Source: Bacillaceae bacterium OF18-1A
GTDB taxonomy: Bacteria; Bacillota; Bacilli; Bacillales; Bacillaceae_G
Length of the DNA stretch: 64,000 bases
Assembly (NCBI GenBank): GCA_027694045.1
Contig: JAQEWB010000002.1
Location: forward strand, 620,001-684,000
Reading direction: 5' to 3'
Shown here: one piece after another, positions 42,105-51,345 of the stretch
Layout of the letters: each line of letters starts with the position of its first letter
Position numbering within the stretch: position 1 is the first letter of the stretch
Translations under genes and position numbers: made by a program
The notes under the pieces: generated by a model
Seen by the model: the letters and a program-made list of their open reading frames with translations, nothing else
What the model was told of the DNA's origin: nothing
Database searches by the model: none

Positions 42105-45100
42105 CTATAATACACTAAAATATCTTGCCTCAGGGTGAGAAAATACCATAGCCGTTACAGACGCTTCTGGCTCCATCATGAATCCTTCCGTTAATGAAAT
42201 ACCTATTTCTTCTGGATGAATTAAGCGAAATAGCTTTTCTTGATCTGCGAGTTCTGGACACGCTGGATAACCGAATGACACGCGGATTCCTCTATATTTT
42301 GTACGGAAACGCTCTTCCATCGTCAGTTCAGGTGAATCCGGGATTCCCCAGCGGTCACGAATGAGCATGTGTGTTTTTTCAGCAAGTCCTTCTGCTAATT
42401 CAAGTGCTAACGATTGAATAGCATGACTGCGTAAATAATCACCCTTCTCCTTCCACTCTTCAGCAATATCCCGAACTCCTTCTCCAACCGTAACAGATAA
42501 GAAAGCAACATAGTCCATCTCATCTCCAATTGGGCGCAAATAATCGCCTAAAGTACGATAGGGGGCCTTTCCTTGTCTAGGGAATGTGAAACGCTCTATA
42601 ACACGCGTATGATCTTCTGGATCATATATTACAATGTTTTGTCCGTCGCTTTGCGCTGGGAAAAATTGATACACTGCTTTCGGCTTTAACCAAGATTGTC
42701 CTTCCTGCAATAATTCATCTATTAAATCATTTAATTCATGTGCTCTCTTATCTCCCTCTTTCAAAAGCTTCTTCACATTTCCTTTTAATCCAAGGTGATG
42801 CCCAAGTAGCATTTGTCTATTTAAAAATGGAGCGAGATGAAGGGCCGGAATATCACGTAATACAATTCGTTTTGTTGAATCAGGCACGATAACCTCAGCC
42901 TTCGGTAATGGCTCAATTACTGCTGGAATTTCTACTTTCTTCTCCTCTTTTTTTACGATATGAAGATGACGTTCTTTTTTATCCTGTTTCATCTTCTCAC
43001 GCTCTTCTTCTTTTTGAAGCTTATTAATAATATCAAGCCCCGTCATCGCATCACTCGCATAACAAACGAGCCCTTTATATGATGGTGAAATCCGATTATC
43101 TGTAAACTTTCTCGTTAACGCTGCACCACCTACAACAATGGGAACATCAATATTTGCTGCTTTTAAATCTTCAGCAGTCGTTACCATTTGTTGCGCTGAT
43201 TTTACTAATAAACCTGAAAGACCTATAATGTCCGGCTTCTTTTCTTGTACTTCTTGAACAATTCGATCCGAACGTACATTAATTCCTAAATTAATAATCT
43301 CATATCCGTTATTCGCTAAAATAATTTCAACAAGATTTTTCCCAATATCATGTACGTCACCTTTTACAGTTGCTAATAATACTTTTCCTTTTTTCGCACT
43401 ATCACTAGATTCCATATATGGTTCTAAATAGCTTACGGCAGCTTTCATACTTTCAGCACTTTGTAATACTTCAGCGACAATCAATTCATTATTATTAAAT
43501 AATCGTCCCACCTCATCCATTCCTGTCATAAGTGGACCATTAATAATATCAAGAGGTTTTCTTCCTTCTGTAAGAGCGAGACTTAAATCTTCATGTAACC
43601 CTTGCTTTGTACCCTCTACAATATAGTTAGCTAGTCGTTCATCAAGCGTTAATGTTTCTTGTACAACAGTCTCTTTCTTTTTAGCAACACGATAAAAATT
43701 CGTAAATTCTTCTAACGTCTCTTTCGTCGTTTCAAATAACAATGCATCTGCAAGACACTTTTCTTCCTCTGGAATTGACGCATAGCGTTCTAGTTTTTCT
43801 GTATTAACAATCGCGTAATCTAATCCCGCTTTCGTTGCATGGTATAAAAAGACAGAATTCAATACTTCACGCCCAGCTGGTGGTAAACCAAATGATATGT
43901 TACTTACACCTAGAATGGTTAAACATTCTGGTAACGCTTCTTTAATAAGACGAATTCCTTCTATCGTAGCTGCCGCTGAACCAATATATTCTTCATCACC
44001 TGTCCCTACCGGAAACACGAGTGCATCAAAAATAATATCAGACGGACGTATACCATATTTCGTCGTCAATAATTCATAACTTCTTTTCGCAATTTCTAGT
44101 TTTCGTTCAGCACTTACTGCCATACCGTCTTCATCGATTGTTCCAACTACAATTGCAGCACCATATTTACGAAGAAGCGGTGTTACCTTTTCAAAACGAT
44201 CTTCACCGTCTTCTAGATTAATTGAGTTGATAACAGCTTTTCCTTGAATATAAGTAAGAGCCTTTGCCATCACATTTTCATCTGTCGAATCAATCATAAT
44301 CGGTACTTTTAATACTTTTGTAACTTCTGCCAAAAATTTTTCCATATCTTCTATTTCATCACGATCAGGGTCCGCCATACAAATATCAATGATATGAGCA
44401 TTTTTCTTCACTTGTGCTCTTGCCACTTCAGCAGCCTCTTCGAATTTCCCTTCTGCCACTAATCGTTTAAATTTACGTGATCCAATAACATTCGTTCTTT
44501 CACCTACAAATAACGGTCTCATAGACTCATCATATTGCAACGCCTCTAATCCACTAATTCCATGCCCTTCTCGCTCATGGTGTTCACGTGGTTTAAGCGA
44601 TGCTAACGCGGATTTCATTGCTCTTATATGTTCTGGCGTTGTACCACAACAACCACCGATAATATTAACCCATCCTTCTTCAGCAAAGCGTTTCACTTTT
44701 TCAGCAAGAGAAGATGGAGACTCATGATAATGTCCATCTTCATCGGGAAGACCTGCATTTGGATAACAAGAAATGTAACACTCTGATAGATCAGATAGGG
44801 AACGAATATGTTCCCTCATAAATTCGGGACCTGTCGCGCAGTTTAATCCAACAGATAACGGCTTCATATGCTCTACCGATAAATAGAAAGCCTCAATCGT
44901 TTGTCCAGCTAGAGTCGTGCCCATCGGCTCGATCGTTCCTGAAATCATAATAGGAACCGTTTTTTTTAGTTCTTCAAAAGCTGCTTGAATTCCAATATAA
45001 GCAGCTTTCACATTACGCATATCTTGACTCGTCTCAACGAGTAATACATCCACTTCACCCTTCAATAACCCTCTCGCCTGTCTTGTATAGGCTTCAATCA

Positions 45101-45503
45101 ATTCTTCAAAAGTTACTCCACCTGTAACACTAATTGCTTTCGTTGTCGGTCCCATCGCACCTGCAACATATACTTCCTTCCCGCTTTCTTTAACAGCTGC
45201 CTTCGCCAAAAGTGCTGCCTTCTCATTTAGTTTCTCATCTAAATGAGACAACTCATAATCACTTAGTACAATATTCGTTGCCCCAAATGTGTTTGTTTCA
45301 ATAATGTCCGCTCCAGCTTCAATATAAGCTTTATGAATCTTTAAAATAACATCCGGTCGTGTTTCTACTAAGTATTCATTACAACCTTCGTATTCTTCTC
45401 CCCCGAAATCTTCAGCAGTTAAGTCCTCTTGCTGTATCATTGTCCCCATTGCACCATCTAATATTAAAATGCTATTTTGTAATCTTTCTTCTATACATTT
45501 CAT
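42105..45503 (-). CDS. metH: Cobalamin-dependent methionine synthase
   Basis: Transfers methyl from 5-methyltetrahydrofolate to homocysteine through methylcobalamin. The 1132 residues include the homocysteine domain with GGCCGTTPEHI (zinc Cys pair near 285), a pterin-binding domain (about 325-600), a helical cap, the B12 domain with DVHDIGKNLVEII (axial His near 718), a linker and an activation domain ending PEARYFSVL. ATG 45503 overlaps the yitJ TGA. B. subtilis lacks this enzyme. Confidence 0.96.
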   Translation of the reverse strand: MKCIEERLQNSILILDGAMGTMIQQEDLTAEDFGGEEYEGCNEYLVETRPDVILKIHKAYIEAGADIIETNTFGATNIVLSDYELSHLDEKLNEKAALLAKAAVKESGKEVYVAGAMGPTTKAISVTGGVTFEELIEAYTRQARGLLKGEVDVLLVETSQDMRNVKAAYIGIQAAFEELKKTVPIMISGTIEPMGTTLAGQTIEAFYLSVEHMKPLSVGLNCATGPEFMREHIRSLSDLSECYISCYPNAGLPDEDGHYHESPSSLAEKVKRFAEEGWVNIIGGCCGTTPEHIRAMKSALASLKPREHHEREGHGISGLEALQYDESMRPLFVGERTNVIGSRKFKRLVAEGKFEEAAEVARAQVKKNAHIIDICMADPDRDEIEDMEKFLAEVTKVLKVPIMIDSTDENVMAKALTYIQGKAVINSINLEDGEDRFEKVTPLLRKYGAAIVVGTIDEDGMAVSAERKLEIAKRSYELLTTKYGIRPSDIIFDALVFPVGTGDEEYIGSAAATIEGIRLIKEALPECLTILGVSNISFGLPPAGREVLNSVFLYHATKAGLDYAIVNTEKLERYASIPEEEKCLADALLFETTKETLEEFTNFYRVAKKKETVVQETLTLDERLANYIVEGTKQGLHEDLSLALTEGRKPLDIINGPLMTGMDEVGRLFNNNELIVAEVLQSAESMKAAVSYLEPYMESSDSAKKGKVLLATVKGDVHDIGKNLVEIILANNGYEIINLGINVRSDRIVQEVQEKKPDIIGLSGLLVKSAQQMVTTAEDLKAANIDVPIVVGGAALTRKFTDNRISPSYKGLVCYASDAMTGLDIINKLQKEEEREKMKQDKKERHLHIVKKEEKKVEIPAVIEPLPKAEVIVPDSTKRIVLRDIPALHLAPFLNRQMLLGHHLGLKGNVKKLLKEGDKRAHELNDLIDELLQEGQSWLKPKAVYQFFPAQSDGQNIVIYDPEDHTRVIERFTFPRQGKAPYRTLGDYLRPIGDEMDYVAFLSVTVGEGVRDIAEEWKEKGDYLRSHAIQSLALELAEGLAEKTHMLIRDRWGIPDSPELTMEERFRTKYRGIRVSFGYPACPELADQEKLFRLIHPEEIGISLTEGFMMEPEASVTAMVFSHPEARYFSVL

Positions 45504-47335
45504 CAATTAATACCTTCCTTCACTTCTTGCTTTTCTCTCACGTATTTCACAAGGTGTTCTGTAATTTCATATTTTAAAAATGGTGTAATGAGATAAATAC
45601 CGTTAAAATATTTCATCGCCGCATCGATCAACTCTTGTGAAATACGAATCCCTTCTTCAATAGCTGCCTCTTTCGTTTCATGGCCATCCATTCTCTCTCT
45701 TATTTCTTCTGGAAGAGTAATGCCTGGCACTTCAAAATGAAGAAAATCTGCGTTTCTTTTACTTATTAATGGCATAATTCCAATAAAAATAGGTTGTTCC
45801 AAATGCTTTGTCGCTTCATACACTTCTTCAATTAAAGCTATATCGTAAATTGGCTGAGTTAAGAAATATTCCGCACCCGCCTCTATTTTTCGTTCCATTC
45901 GCTTTACTGCTGCTTTTAAATGCCTTACATGCGGATTGAACGCTCCTCCCACTGAAAATCTTGTTGGTGTACCAATTGACTTCCCTAAAATGGAACGTCC
46001 TTCGTTCATCTCTTTAATCATTTTAATCAGCTCAATAGATGATAAATCATATACAGAAGTAGCCCCCGGAAAATCACCAACACGTGCTGGATCACCAGTT
46101 AAAGCTAACACTTCCTCCATACCTAACGCTGATAATCCTAGTAAATGTGATTGCAGTCCAATAACGTTATGGTCTCTACACGTTAAATGCGTTAATACTG
46201 GTATATCATGCTTCGTTAATAAAGCCCCCATAGCCATATTCGAAACACGAGGCGATGCTAATGAATTATCTGCTAGAGTAATAGCATCTGCTCCCGCTCT
46301 TTTTAGTGCTCTTGCCCCCTCAAAAAAACGTTGTGTATCCAATGTTTTCGGTGGATCTAATTCCACTACAACTGTCATTTGTTTCTTCGCCTTCTCCGCG
46401 AGAGTGACGTGGGCTTTCGAACGCTTTTCGTGTGTATGAACTACTTTTGGTCTTTGAATCGTATCCTTTTCTATTACAGGTGTAACATTTAGAGTAGCAC
46501 GTTTCATACTTTCAATATGTTCTGGAGTCGTGCCACAACAACCACCTAATAACCGAATACCTTGCTCAATAAACTTCGGCGTCATCGCTTCAAAATAAGC
46601 TGGACTCCCCTCATATACGTAACGTCCCTCCACATAATTTGGGAGACCTGCATTTGGATATGCTGACAAGTAGCCATTTTGCGGAATCGATATCATTTTA
46701 AAAGCTTCCGTCATATGAAGTGGTCCTAGTTGGCAGTTCAATCCAACGACATTTGCACCGTAATCTAAAAGCTGTTTTAATATTTCATTGACATCATTGC
46801 CATTTTGAGTCGTACCTGCCTCATGTAACGCTAATTGAGCTACAATTGGAATATTCGTTTGTTTTCGTAACACCTGAACAGCATGAAGTAATTCAAACTC
46901 ATCATAGAAAGTCTCTAATAGCAGTCCATCAACCTGTTCTTCTAGCAATGCACTTGCCTGCTCAAGTAGCATAAATTCCCTCTCCATATCAGTCGTTGTA
47001 ACAGCTCCGATATGTTTCATACCACCAATTGTTCCTAAAATTGCATTTCTTTCTGTCACAGATGCTTTCGCCAGTTTTACTGCAGCTCTATTAATTTCGG
47101 TAACTTGATTTTCTAAACCATACATACGCAACTTCGCTTCATTCGCCCCATACGTATTCGTTTGAATAACATCCGCCCCAGCAGCTACATATTGTTTATG
47201 AATCGATATAATTAAATCTGGATCAGATACATTTAATTCTTCAAAACTACTTTGCAAACCATGTGAATGTAATAACGTACCAACCGCACCATCACCTATT
47301 ACAATTCCTTTTGATAATAAATCTAGTAATTTCAC
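45503..47335 (-). CDS. yitJ: Bifunctional homocysteine methyltransferase / methylenetetrahydrofolate reductase
   Basis: The 610 residues join an N-terminal homocysteine methyltransferase domain (1-290, GGCCGTTPEHI near 266) to a C-terminal MTHFR flavoprotein domain (about 310-600, VVVELDPPKTLDTQRFFEG, TCRDHNVIGLQSHLLG). It makes methyl-THF and supplies or bypasses MetH. GTG 47335 follows GAGGGAG. First gene of the yitJ-metH operon, under a SAM riboswitch. Confidence 0.95.
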   Translation of the reverse strand: MKLLDLLSKGIVIGDGAVGTLLHSHGLQSSFEELNVSDPDLIISIHKQYVAAGADVIQTNTYGANEAKLRMYGLENQVTEINRAAVKLAKASVTERNAILGTIGGMKHIGAVTTTDMEREFMLLEQASALLEEQVDGLLLETFYDEFELLHAVQVLRKQTNIPIVAQLALHEAGTTQNGNDVNEILKQLLDYGANVVGLNCQLGPLHMTEAFKMISIPQNGYLSAYPNAGLPNYVEGRYVYEGSPAYFEAMTPKFIEQGIRLLGGCCGTTPEHIESMKRATLNVTPVIEKDTIQRPKVVHTHEKRSKAHVTLAEKAKKQMTVVVELDPPKTLDTQRFFEGARALKRAGADAITLADNSLASPRVSNMAMGALLTKHDIPVLTHLTCRDHNVIGLQSHLLGLSALGMEEVLALTGDPARVGDFPGATSVYDLSSIELIKMIKEMNEGRSILGKSIGTPTRFSVGGAFNPHVRHLKAAVKRMERKIEAGAEYFLTQPIYDIALIEEVYEATKHLEQPIFIGIMPLISKRNADFLHFEVPGITLPEEIRERMDGHETKEAAIEEGIRISQELIDAAMKYFNGIYLITPFLKYEITEHLVKYVREKQEVKEGIN

Positions 47336-47360
47336 AAATCTCCCTCATTTCTATCAATAT

Positions 47361-47391
47361 AAAAACCCCCCTCTTCACTTTGAAGAGGGGG
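47361..47391 (-). terminator. Riboswitch-controlled terminator of yitJ-metH
   Basis: Minus strand CCCCCTCTTC pairs with GAAGAGGGGG, then TTTTTATA. It sits between the SAM aptamer and the yitJ start and forms when SAM is bound. Confidence 0.9.
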
Positions 47392-47406
47392 ACATAAGTA
47401 TGCCTC

Positions 47407-47516
47407 CTCTTATTATGCAAAACATTCGTTTTGCAGGTATTAGCACCGTTTCAAACATTTCGTTTGAAGGTTGCCGGGTTTCACAGGGCCTTTCCCTCCA
47501 CCGCTCTCAATAAGAG
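47407..47516 (-). ncRNA. SAM-I (S-box) riboswitch of yitJ-metH
   Basis: Minus strand: P1 CTCTTAT...ATAATAAGAG, the core AGAGCGGTGGAGGG, GGCCCTGTGAAACCCGGCAA and GGTGCTAATACC are all S-box hallmarks. Followed by a terminator. Represses yitJ-metH when SAM is high. Confidence 0.95.
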
Positions 47517-47592
47517 TTTGTCTATATATTTTATTTATGTAGTTAAAAGGAAATACGTTCCCCTTTTAACAATGTTTGTTAATTTTTTAATA

Positions 47593-47621
47593 AATTTAGC
47601 ATGCACAATTACAAAAGTCAA
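47593..47621 (-). promoter_or_regulatory. Promoter of the yitJ-metH leader
   Basis: Minus strand TTGACT (47616-47621), 17-bp spacer, TAAATT (47593-47598), about 75 nt before the aptamer. Confidence 0.6.
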
Positions 47622-47720
47622 TGATACTTGCGGAAAAATAAAAATTATTTAAAATAAAGTTGCAATTCAATTATCTTTTGTTGTAAAGTTAAAAACATAA
47701 TAAAATTTCATACGAACATT

Positions 47721-47828
47721 CTTATCTAGAGAGGTAGAGGGACTGGCCCTATGACGCCTCAGCAACCATTAACATTTGTTAATAAGGTGCTAATTCCAGC
47801 AAATTGTGAAAGATTTGACAGATAAGAA
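47721..47828 (+). ncRNA. SAM-I (S-box) riboswitch of metI-metC
   Basis: Plus strand: P1 CTTATC...GATAAG, AGAGGTAGAGGGACTGGCCC, GACGCCTCAGCAACC, AAGGTGCTAATTCC. Standard S-box layout, followed by a hairpin terminator. Confidence 0.95.
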
Positions 47829-47848
47829 GAAGACTCTATTCAAAACGA

Positions 47849-47877
47849 AAGCCTTCTTCTTAGAAGGCTTTTTTTTA
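47849..47877 (+). terminator. Riboswitch-controlled terminator of metI-metC
   Basis: AAGCCTTCT pairs with AGAAGGCTT followed by TTTTTTAT. The upstream AGAAGAAGA can act as an anti-terminator strand. Confidence 0.9.
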
Positions 47878-47878
47878 T

Positions 47879-47945
47879 TTTATCTCAATTGGTGAGGGCT
47901 AATAATTAGTGGGGGATGCCCCCACTGATTAGGGTCTCATATTCA
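47879..47945 (-). repeat. bcr1-like remnant, copy C, inside the metI leader
   Basis: TTTAT then CAATTGGTGAGGGCTAATAA, TTAGTGGGGG and CCCCCACTGATTAGGG match one half of the full element in minus orientation; the other half is deleted and the outer end (TCTCATATTCAT) is decayed. It lies between the S-box terminator and the metI ribosome site. Confidence 0.7.
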
Positions 47946-47981
47946 TATCATTGTTTTCATTTAAAAAGGAGGAATTTTTAC

Positions 47982-49094
47982 ATGTCAACTATCGAAACAA
48001 AACTAGCGCAAATCGGAAACCGTAGCGAAACTACAACAGGAACTGTTAATCCACCCGTTTACTTCTCAACCGCTTATCGTCACGAAGGACTTGGTAAGTC
48101 TACCGGCTTTGACTATTCACGAACTGGTAATCCAACTCGCGGTCTTTTAGAACAGGCAATCGCAGATTTAGAATATGGCGAACAAGGTTATGCCTGTAGT
48201 TCAGGAATGGCAGCTGTTCTCCTCGTTCTTTCGTTATTCCGTTCTGGGGACGAACTCATTGTATCTGAAGATTTATACGGGGGCACTTATCGATTATTTT
48301 CTGAACATGAAAAAAAGTGGAATGTTCGATGTAGATACGTAAATACACAATCTATGAAACAAATTGAGCAAGCGATCACAACTGAAACGAAAGCTATTTT
48401 TATAGAAACTCCAACTAATCCATTAATGCAAGTAACGGATATCGCAGCAGTCGCAAGTGTCGCAAAAAGACATGGGCTACTCCTTATTGTAGACAACACA
48501 TTCTACACGCCTTATATACAGCAACCATTAACAGAAGGTGCCGATATCGTTCTTCATAGTGCAACGAAATATTTAGGTGGACATAACGATGTACTAAGCG
48601 GACTTGTCGTTGCAAAGGGAAAGGAACTTTGTGAAGAAATCGCCCATTATCATAATGCTTCAGGTGCTGTCTTAAGTCCATTTGATTCATGGCTATTAAT
48701 TCGTGGGATGAAAACTTTAGCACTTCGCATGAAACAGCATGAAGAAAATGCGAAATCAATTGTTGCTTATTTAAATGATGAAGACGGTGTGACAGATGTA
48801 TTTTATCCAGGAAGAGGCGGTATGATTTCCTTTCGTCTGAAAGATGAAAAGTGGATTAACCCATTCTTACAATCTTTATCTTTAATTACATTTGCTGAAA
48901 GTCTTGGTGGCGTAGAAAGTTTAATGACTTATCCAGCAACGCAAACACATGCTGATATTCCTGAAGAAATTAGAACAGCAAACGGCGTATGCAATCGTCT
49001 TCTTCGATTCTCCGTCGGCATCGAAAATAGTAATGATTTAATTCAAGACTTAAAGCACGCCATTAAACTTGTAAAAGAAGGTGTAAGAATATGA
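47982..49094 (+). CDS. metI: Cystathionine gamma-synthase / O-acetylhomoserine thiolyase
   Basis: PLP enzyme of methionine synthesis joining cysteine or sulfide to acetylhomoserine. The 370 residues start MSTIETKLAQIGNRSETTTG; VNPPVYFSTAY and the PLP Lys in VLHSATKYLGGHNDV place it in the Cys/Met metabolism family. ATG 47982 has AAAGGAGG; a frame to 47916 runs through the repeat. Overlaps metC by 4 nt. Confidence 0.95.
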   Translation: MSTIETKLAQIGNRSETTTGTVNPPVYFSTAYRHEGLGKSTGFDYSRTGNPTRGLLEQAIADLEYGEQGYACSSGMAAVLLVLSLFRSGDELIVSEDLYGGTYRLFSEHEKKWNVRCRYVNTQSMKQIEQAITTETKAIFIETPTNPLMQVTDIAAVASVAKRHGLLLIVDNTFYTPYIQQPLTEGADIVLHSATKYLGGHNDVLSGLVVAKGKELCEEIAHYHNASGAVLSPFDSWLLIRGMKTLALRMKQHEENAKSIVAYLNDEDGVTDVFYPGRGGMISFRLKDEKWINPFLQSLSLITFAESLGGVESLMTYPATQTHADIPEEIRTANGVCNRLLRFSVGIENSNDLIQDLKHAIKLVKEGVRI

Positions 49095-50254
49095 GTTATT
49101 CTATAGATACACTCTTACTACACAACCAATATAAACACGACTCGCAAACAGGGGCTGTTAATGTTCCCATCTATAACACATCAACTTTTCATCAATTTGA
49201 TGTAGATACGTTTGGAAAATATGACTATAGTCGCTCAGGTAATCCAACTCGCGAAGCGCTTGAAGATATCATTGCCTTATTAGAGGGCGGAACAAAGGGA
49301 TTTGCCTTTGCATCAGGAATTGCAGCAATTTCCACTGCATTTCTCCTTCTTTCCCAAGGCGATCACGTGCTCATTTCAGAAGATGTATATGGAGGCACTT
49401 ACCGAATGGTAACTGAAGTTCTCTCCCGTTACGGTATTTCACATACATTTGTTGATATGACCAATTTAGAAGAAATAAAGCAAAACATTAAACCGAATAC
49501 AAAGCTCCTTTATGTAGAAACACCATCTAATCCACTTTTGAAAGTAACGGATATTCGTGAAGTTGCTAAGCTTGCAAAATCTATTGGTGCTCTTACTTTT
49601 GTAGATAATACATTTTTGACACCACTATTTCAAAAGCCACTTGATCTCGGGGCTGATGTCGTTCTTCATAGTGCCACAAAATTTATCGCTGGCCATAGTG
49701 ATGTTACTGCCGGATTAGCGGTCGTAAAAGATGCAGAACTCGCTCAAAAACTTGGATTTTTACAAAATGCATTTGGTGCTATTTTAGGGCCTCAAGATTG
49801 TTCCCTCGTACTTCGCGGTCTAAAAACATTACATGTACGTCTCGAACACTCAGCTGCAAATGCCAATAAAATTGCACATTATTTACAAGAACATACTAAA
49901 GTTAAAAATGTCTATTATCCGGGATTACAAACACATTCTGGCTTTCATGTTCAACAATCTCAAGCAACATCAGCTGGAGCTGTCTTATCTTTTACTTTGC
50001 GTTCAGAAGATGCACTCCGCCAATTTTTATCAAAAGTTAAATTACCTGTTTTTGCAGTTAGCTTAGGAGCTGTCGAATCAATTCTTTCCTATCCAGCTAA
50101 AATGTCACATGCAGCACTGTCGCAAAAAGCTCGTGATGAACGAGGTATTTCTAATTCATTGCTTCGCTTATCAGTCGGCCTTGAAAATGTTAACGATTTA
50201 ATATCCGATTTTGAAAATGCCCTTTCTTACGTAGAAGAACCTGTAAATGCATAG
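49091..50254 (+). CDS. metC: Cystathionine beta-lyase
   Basis: Second step after MetI: converts cystathionine to homocysteine. The 387 residues show NVPIYNTSTFHQFDVD, the PLP Lys in VLHSATKFIAGHSDV, and SLGAVESILSYPAKMSH. Translationally coupled to metI (ATGA). Its product feeds MetH/YitJ encoded by the divergent operon. Confidence 0.95.
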   Translation: MSYSIDTLLLHNQYKHDSQTGAVNVPIYNTSTFHQFDVDTFGKYDYSRSGNPTREALEDIIALLEGGTKGFAFASGIAAISTAFLLLSQGDHVLISEDVYGGTYRMVTEVLSRYGISHTFVDMTNLEEIKQNIKPNTKLLYVETPSNPLLKVTDIREVAKLAKSIGALTFVDNTFLTPLFQKPLDLGADVVLHSATKFIAGHSDVTAGLAVVKDAELAQKLGFLQNAFGAILGPQDCSLVLRGLKTLHVRLEHSAANANKIAHYLQEHTKVKNVYYPGLQTHSGFHVQQSQATSAGAVLSFTLRSEDALRQFLSKVKLPVFAVSLGAVESILSYPAKMSHAALSQKARDERGISNSLLRLSVGLENVNDLISDFENALSYVEEPVNA

Positions 50255-50260
50255 AGAGAA

Positions 50261-50302
50261 AGAAGATATGAAATGAATTGTTCATATCTTCTTTTTATTT
50301 TA
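50261..50302 (+). terminator. Terminator after metC
   Basis: AAAGAAGATATGAA pairs with TTCATATCTTCTTT, then TTATTTT. Confidence 0.88.
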
Positions 50303-50392
50303 TTTTTTGTATAACCTATAAAAATAAAATGGCATCAGCTATTTCCAAGTAATGGTTTTATTGATATATTAAGAAATAAGGGATGAGAAAAA

Positions 50393-50518
50393 ATGGATAG
50401 TTGTGCAGATGTTTTAGTTATTATCGATTTACAAAATGGGGTATGTTATAGCGAAGAACATTTATTTGATTTATCGAATTTACTTACAAAAGTAAATACA
50501 AGAGAACTTCTAAAATAA
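50393..50518 (+). pseudogene. N-terminal remnant of an isochorismatase-family hydrolase
   Basis: Forty-one residues, MDSCADVLVIIDLQNGVCYS onward, match the start of isochorismatase-family hydrolases including the catalytic Asp (DLQNG). The frame then stops at TAA 50516-50518 soon after NLLTKVNTREL, where a roughly 170-180-residue protein is expected. No later part of the family is visible downstream, so the rest is deleted. Confidence 0.65.
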
Positions 50519-50900
50519 ATGGCTAAACGAATTCATTATCGCCACAAAAACTAAGTATACTTTTCTTTTAACCTGTTTCATATTCTATATATAACATTAT
50601 AATTCCTTTTTCAAATTATTTTAAAAATTTCGTATATTCATTTGAAAGAATTTGAAAATCATGCTAAAATTGTGTTACAAATATATCTATATCTTTCAAT
50701 TTTTAAAATGCATCAAAATTTTCACCCAAAAGTGTCATTTTACAAAACTGTACAAATTTATCTATTTTATTTACATCAGAGTCTCTTTTCTTACAATTTC
50801 TTTACTTTAGGACTCTTTTTCTGCAACAACTGTTTTCTTTTCTTTAATTTTTTGGTATGTATAGTATGGTATAACAGCTCACACGGAGGTGGAAAAGAAC
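50519..50900. other. AT-rich region before the PagR-like gene
   Basis: A 382-bp spacer with no supported gene; open frames here read into neighbouring genes. The last part contains a TATAGTATGGTATAAC stretch that could form the -10 region of the regulator at 50901. Confidence 0.4.
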
Positions 50901-51191
50901 ATGTTAGAAACCTTTCAAAAAGAATTAGAACTATATGAAAGCAATGCAGAGTTATTGAAAGTACTTGCTCACCCTGTTCGTTTATGTATCGTAAAAGGAT
51001 TAATCGAGCGTGGTCCAAGTAACGTTTCTACAATGTACACTGGCTTAAACATGCCGCAATCTACAATTTCACAGCATTTAGCAAAGTTAAAAAGTGCTAA
51101 AATCGTTTCTAGTGAAAGAAAAGGATTAGAAATTTACTACAAAGTAGAAAACGAAACAATTATTCAACTCGTTCGCGTATTATTAGGTTAG
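50901..51191 (+). CDS. ArsR/PagR-like winged-helix regulator
   Basis: A 96-residue ArsR-family protein: MLETFQKELELYESNAELLK, VLAHPVRLCIVKGLIERG, MPQSTISQHLAKLKSAKIVS, KGLEIYYKVENETII. It has no metal-binding Cys set, and its pattern is close to PagR, the anthrax toxin operon repressor, and to other chromosomal PagR-like proteins. GGAGGTGG precedes ATG. Target genes are not evident; autoregulation is likely. Confidence 0.88.
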   Translation: MLETFQKELELYESNAELLKVLAHPVRLCIVKGLIERGPSNVSTMYTGLNMPQSTISQHLAKLKSAKIVSSERKGLEIYYKVENETIIQLVRVLLG

Positions 51192-51301
51192 GGACCAATA
51201 AACAGAGAAAAAGAACGTATTCTATATTTTTCATCTCATATCTTTAATATAAATATATATCATGAGAGAAAATATATGGTGCTACATAATCAAAAGTCGT
51301 A

Positions 51302-51345
51302 TTAAAAAACAAGACACAGAAATATATACTGTGTCTTGTTTTTTT
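51302..51345 (-). terminator. Terminator after the MidA-type methyltransferase
   Basis: AAAACAAGACACAG pairs with CTGTGTCTTGTTTT. T-runs are present on both strands, so it may also end the regulator transcript. Confidence 0.85.

Noticed and set aside
45936..46439. 167-residue open frame antisense to yitJ
   Set aside because: Entirely inside yitJ on the opposite strand, with no promoter, ribosome site or recognisable motif.
50642..50938. 98-residue open frame before the PagR-like gene
   Set aside because: AT-rich, Phe/Leu/Tyr-biased and runs into the regulator; no ribosome site.
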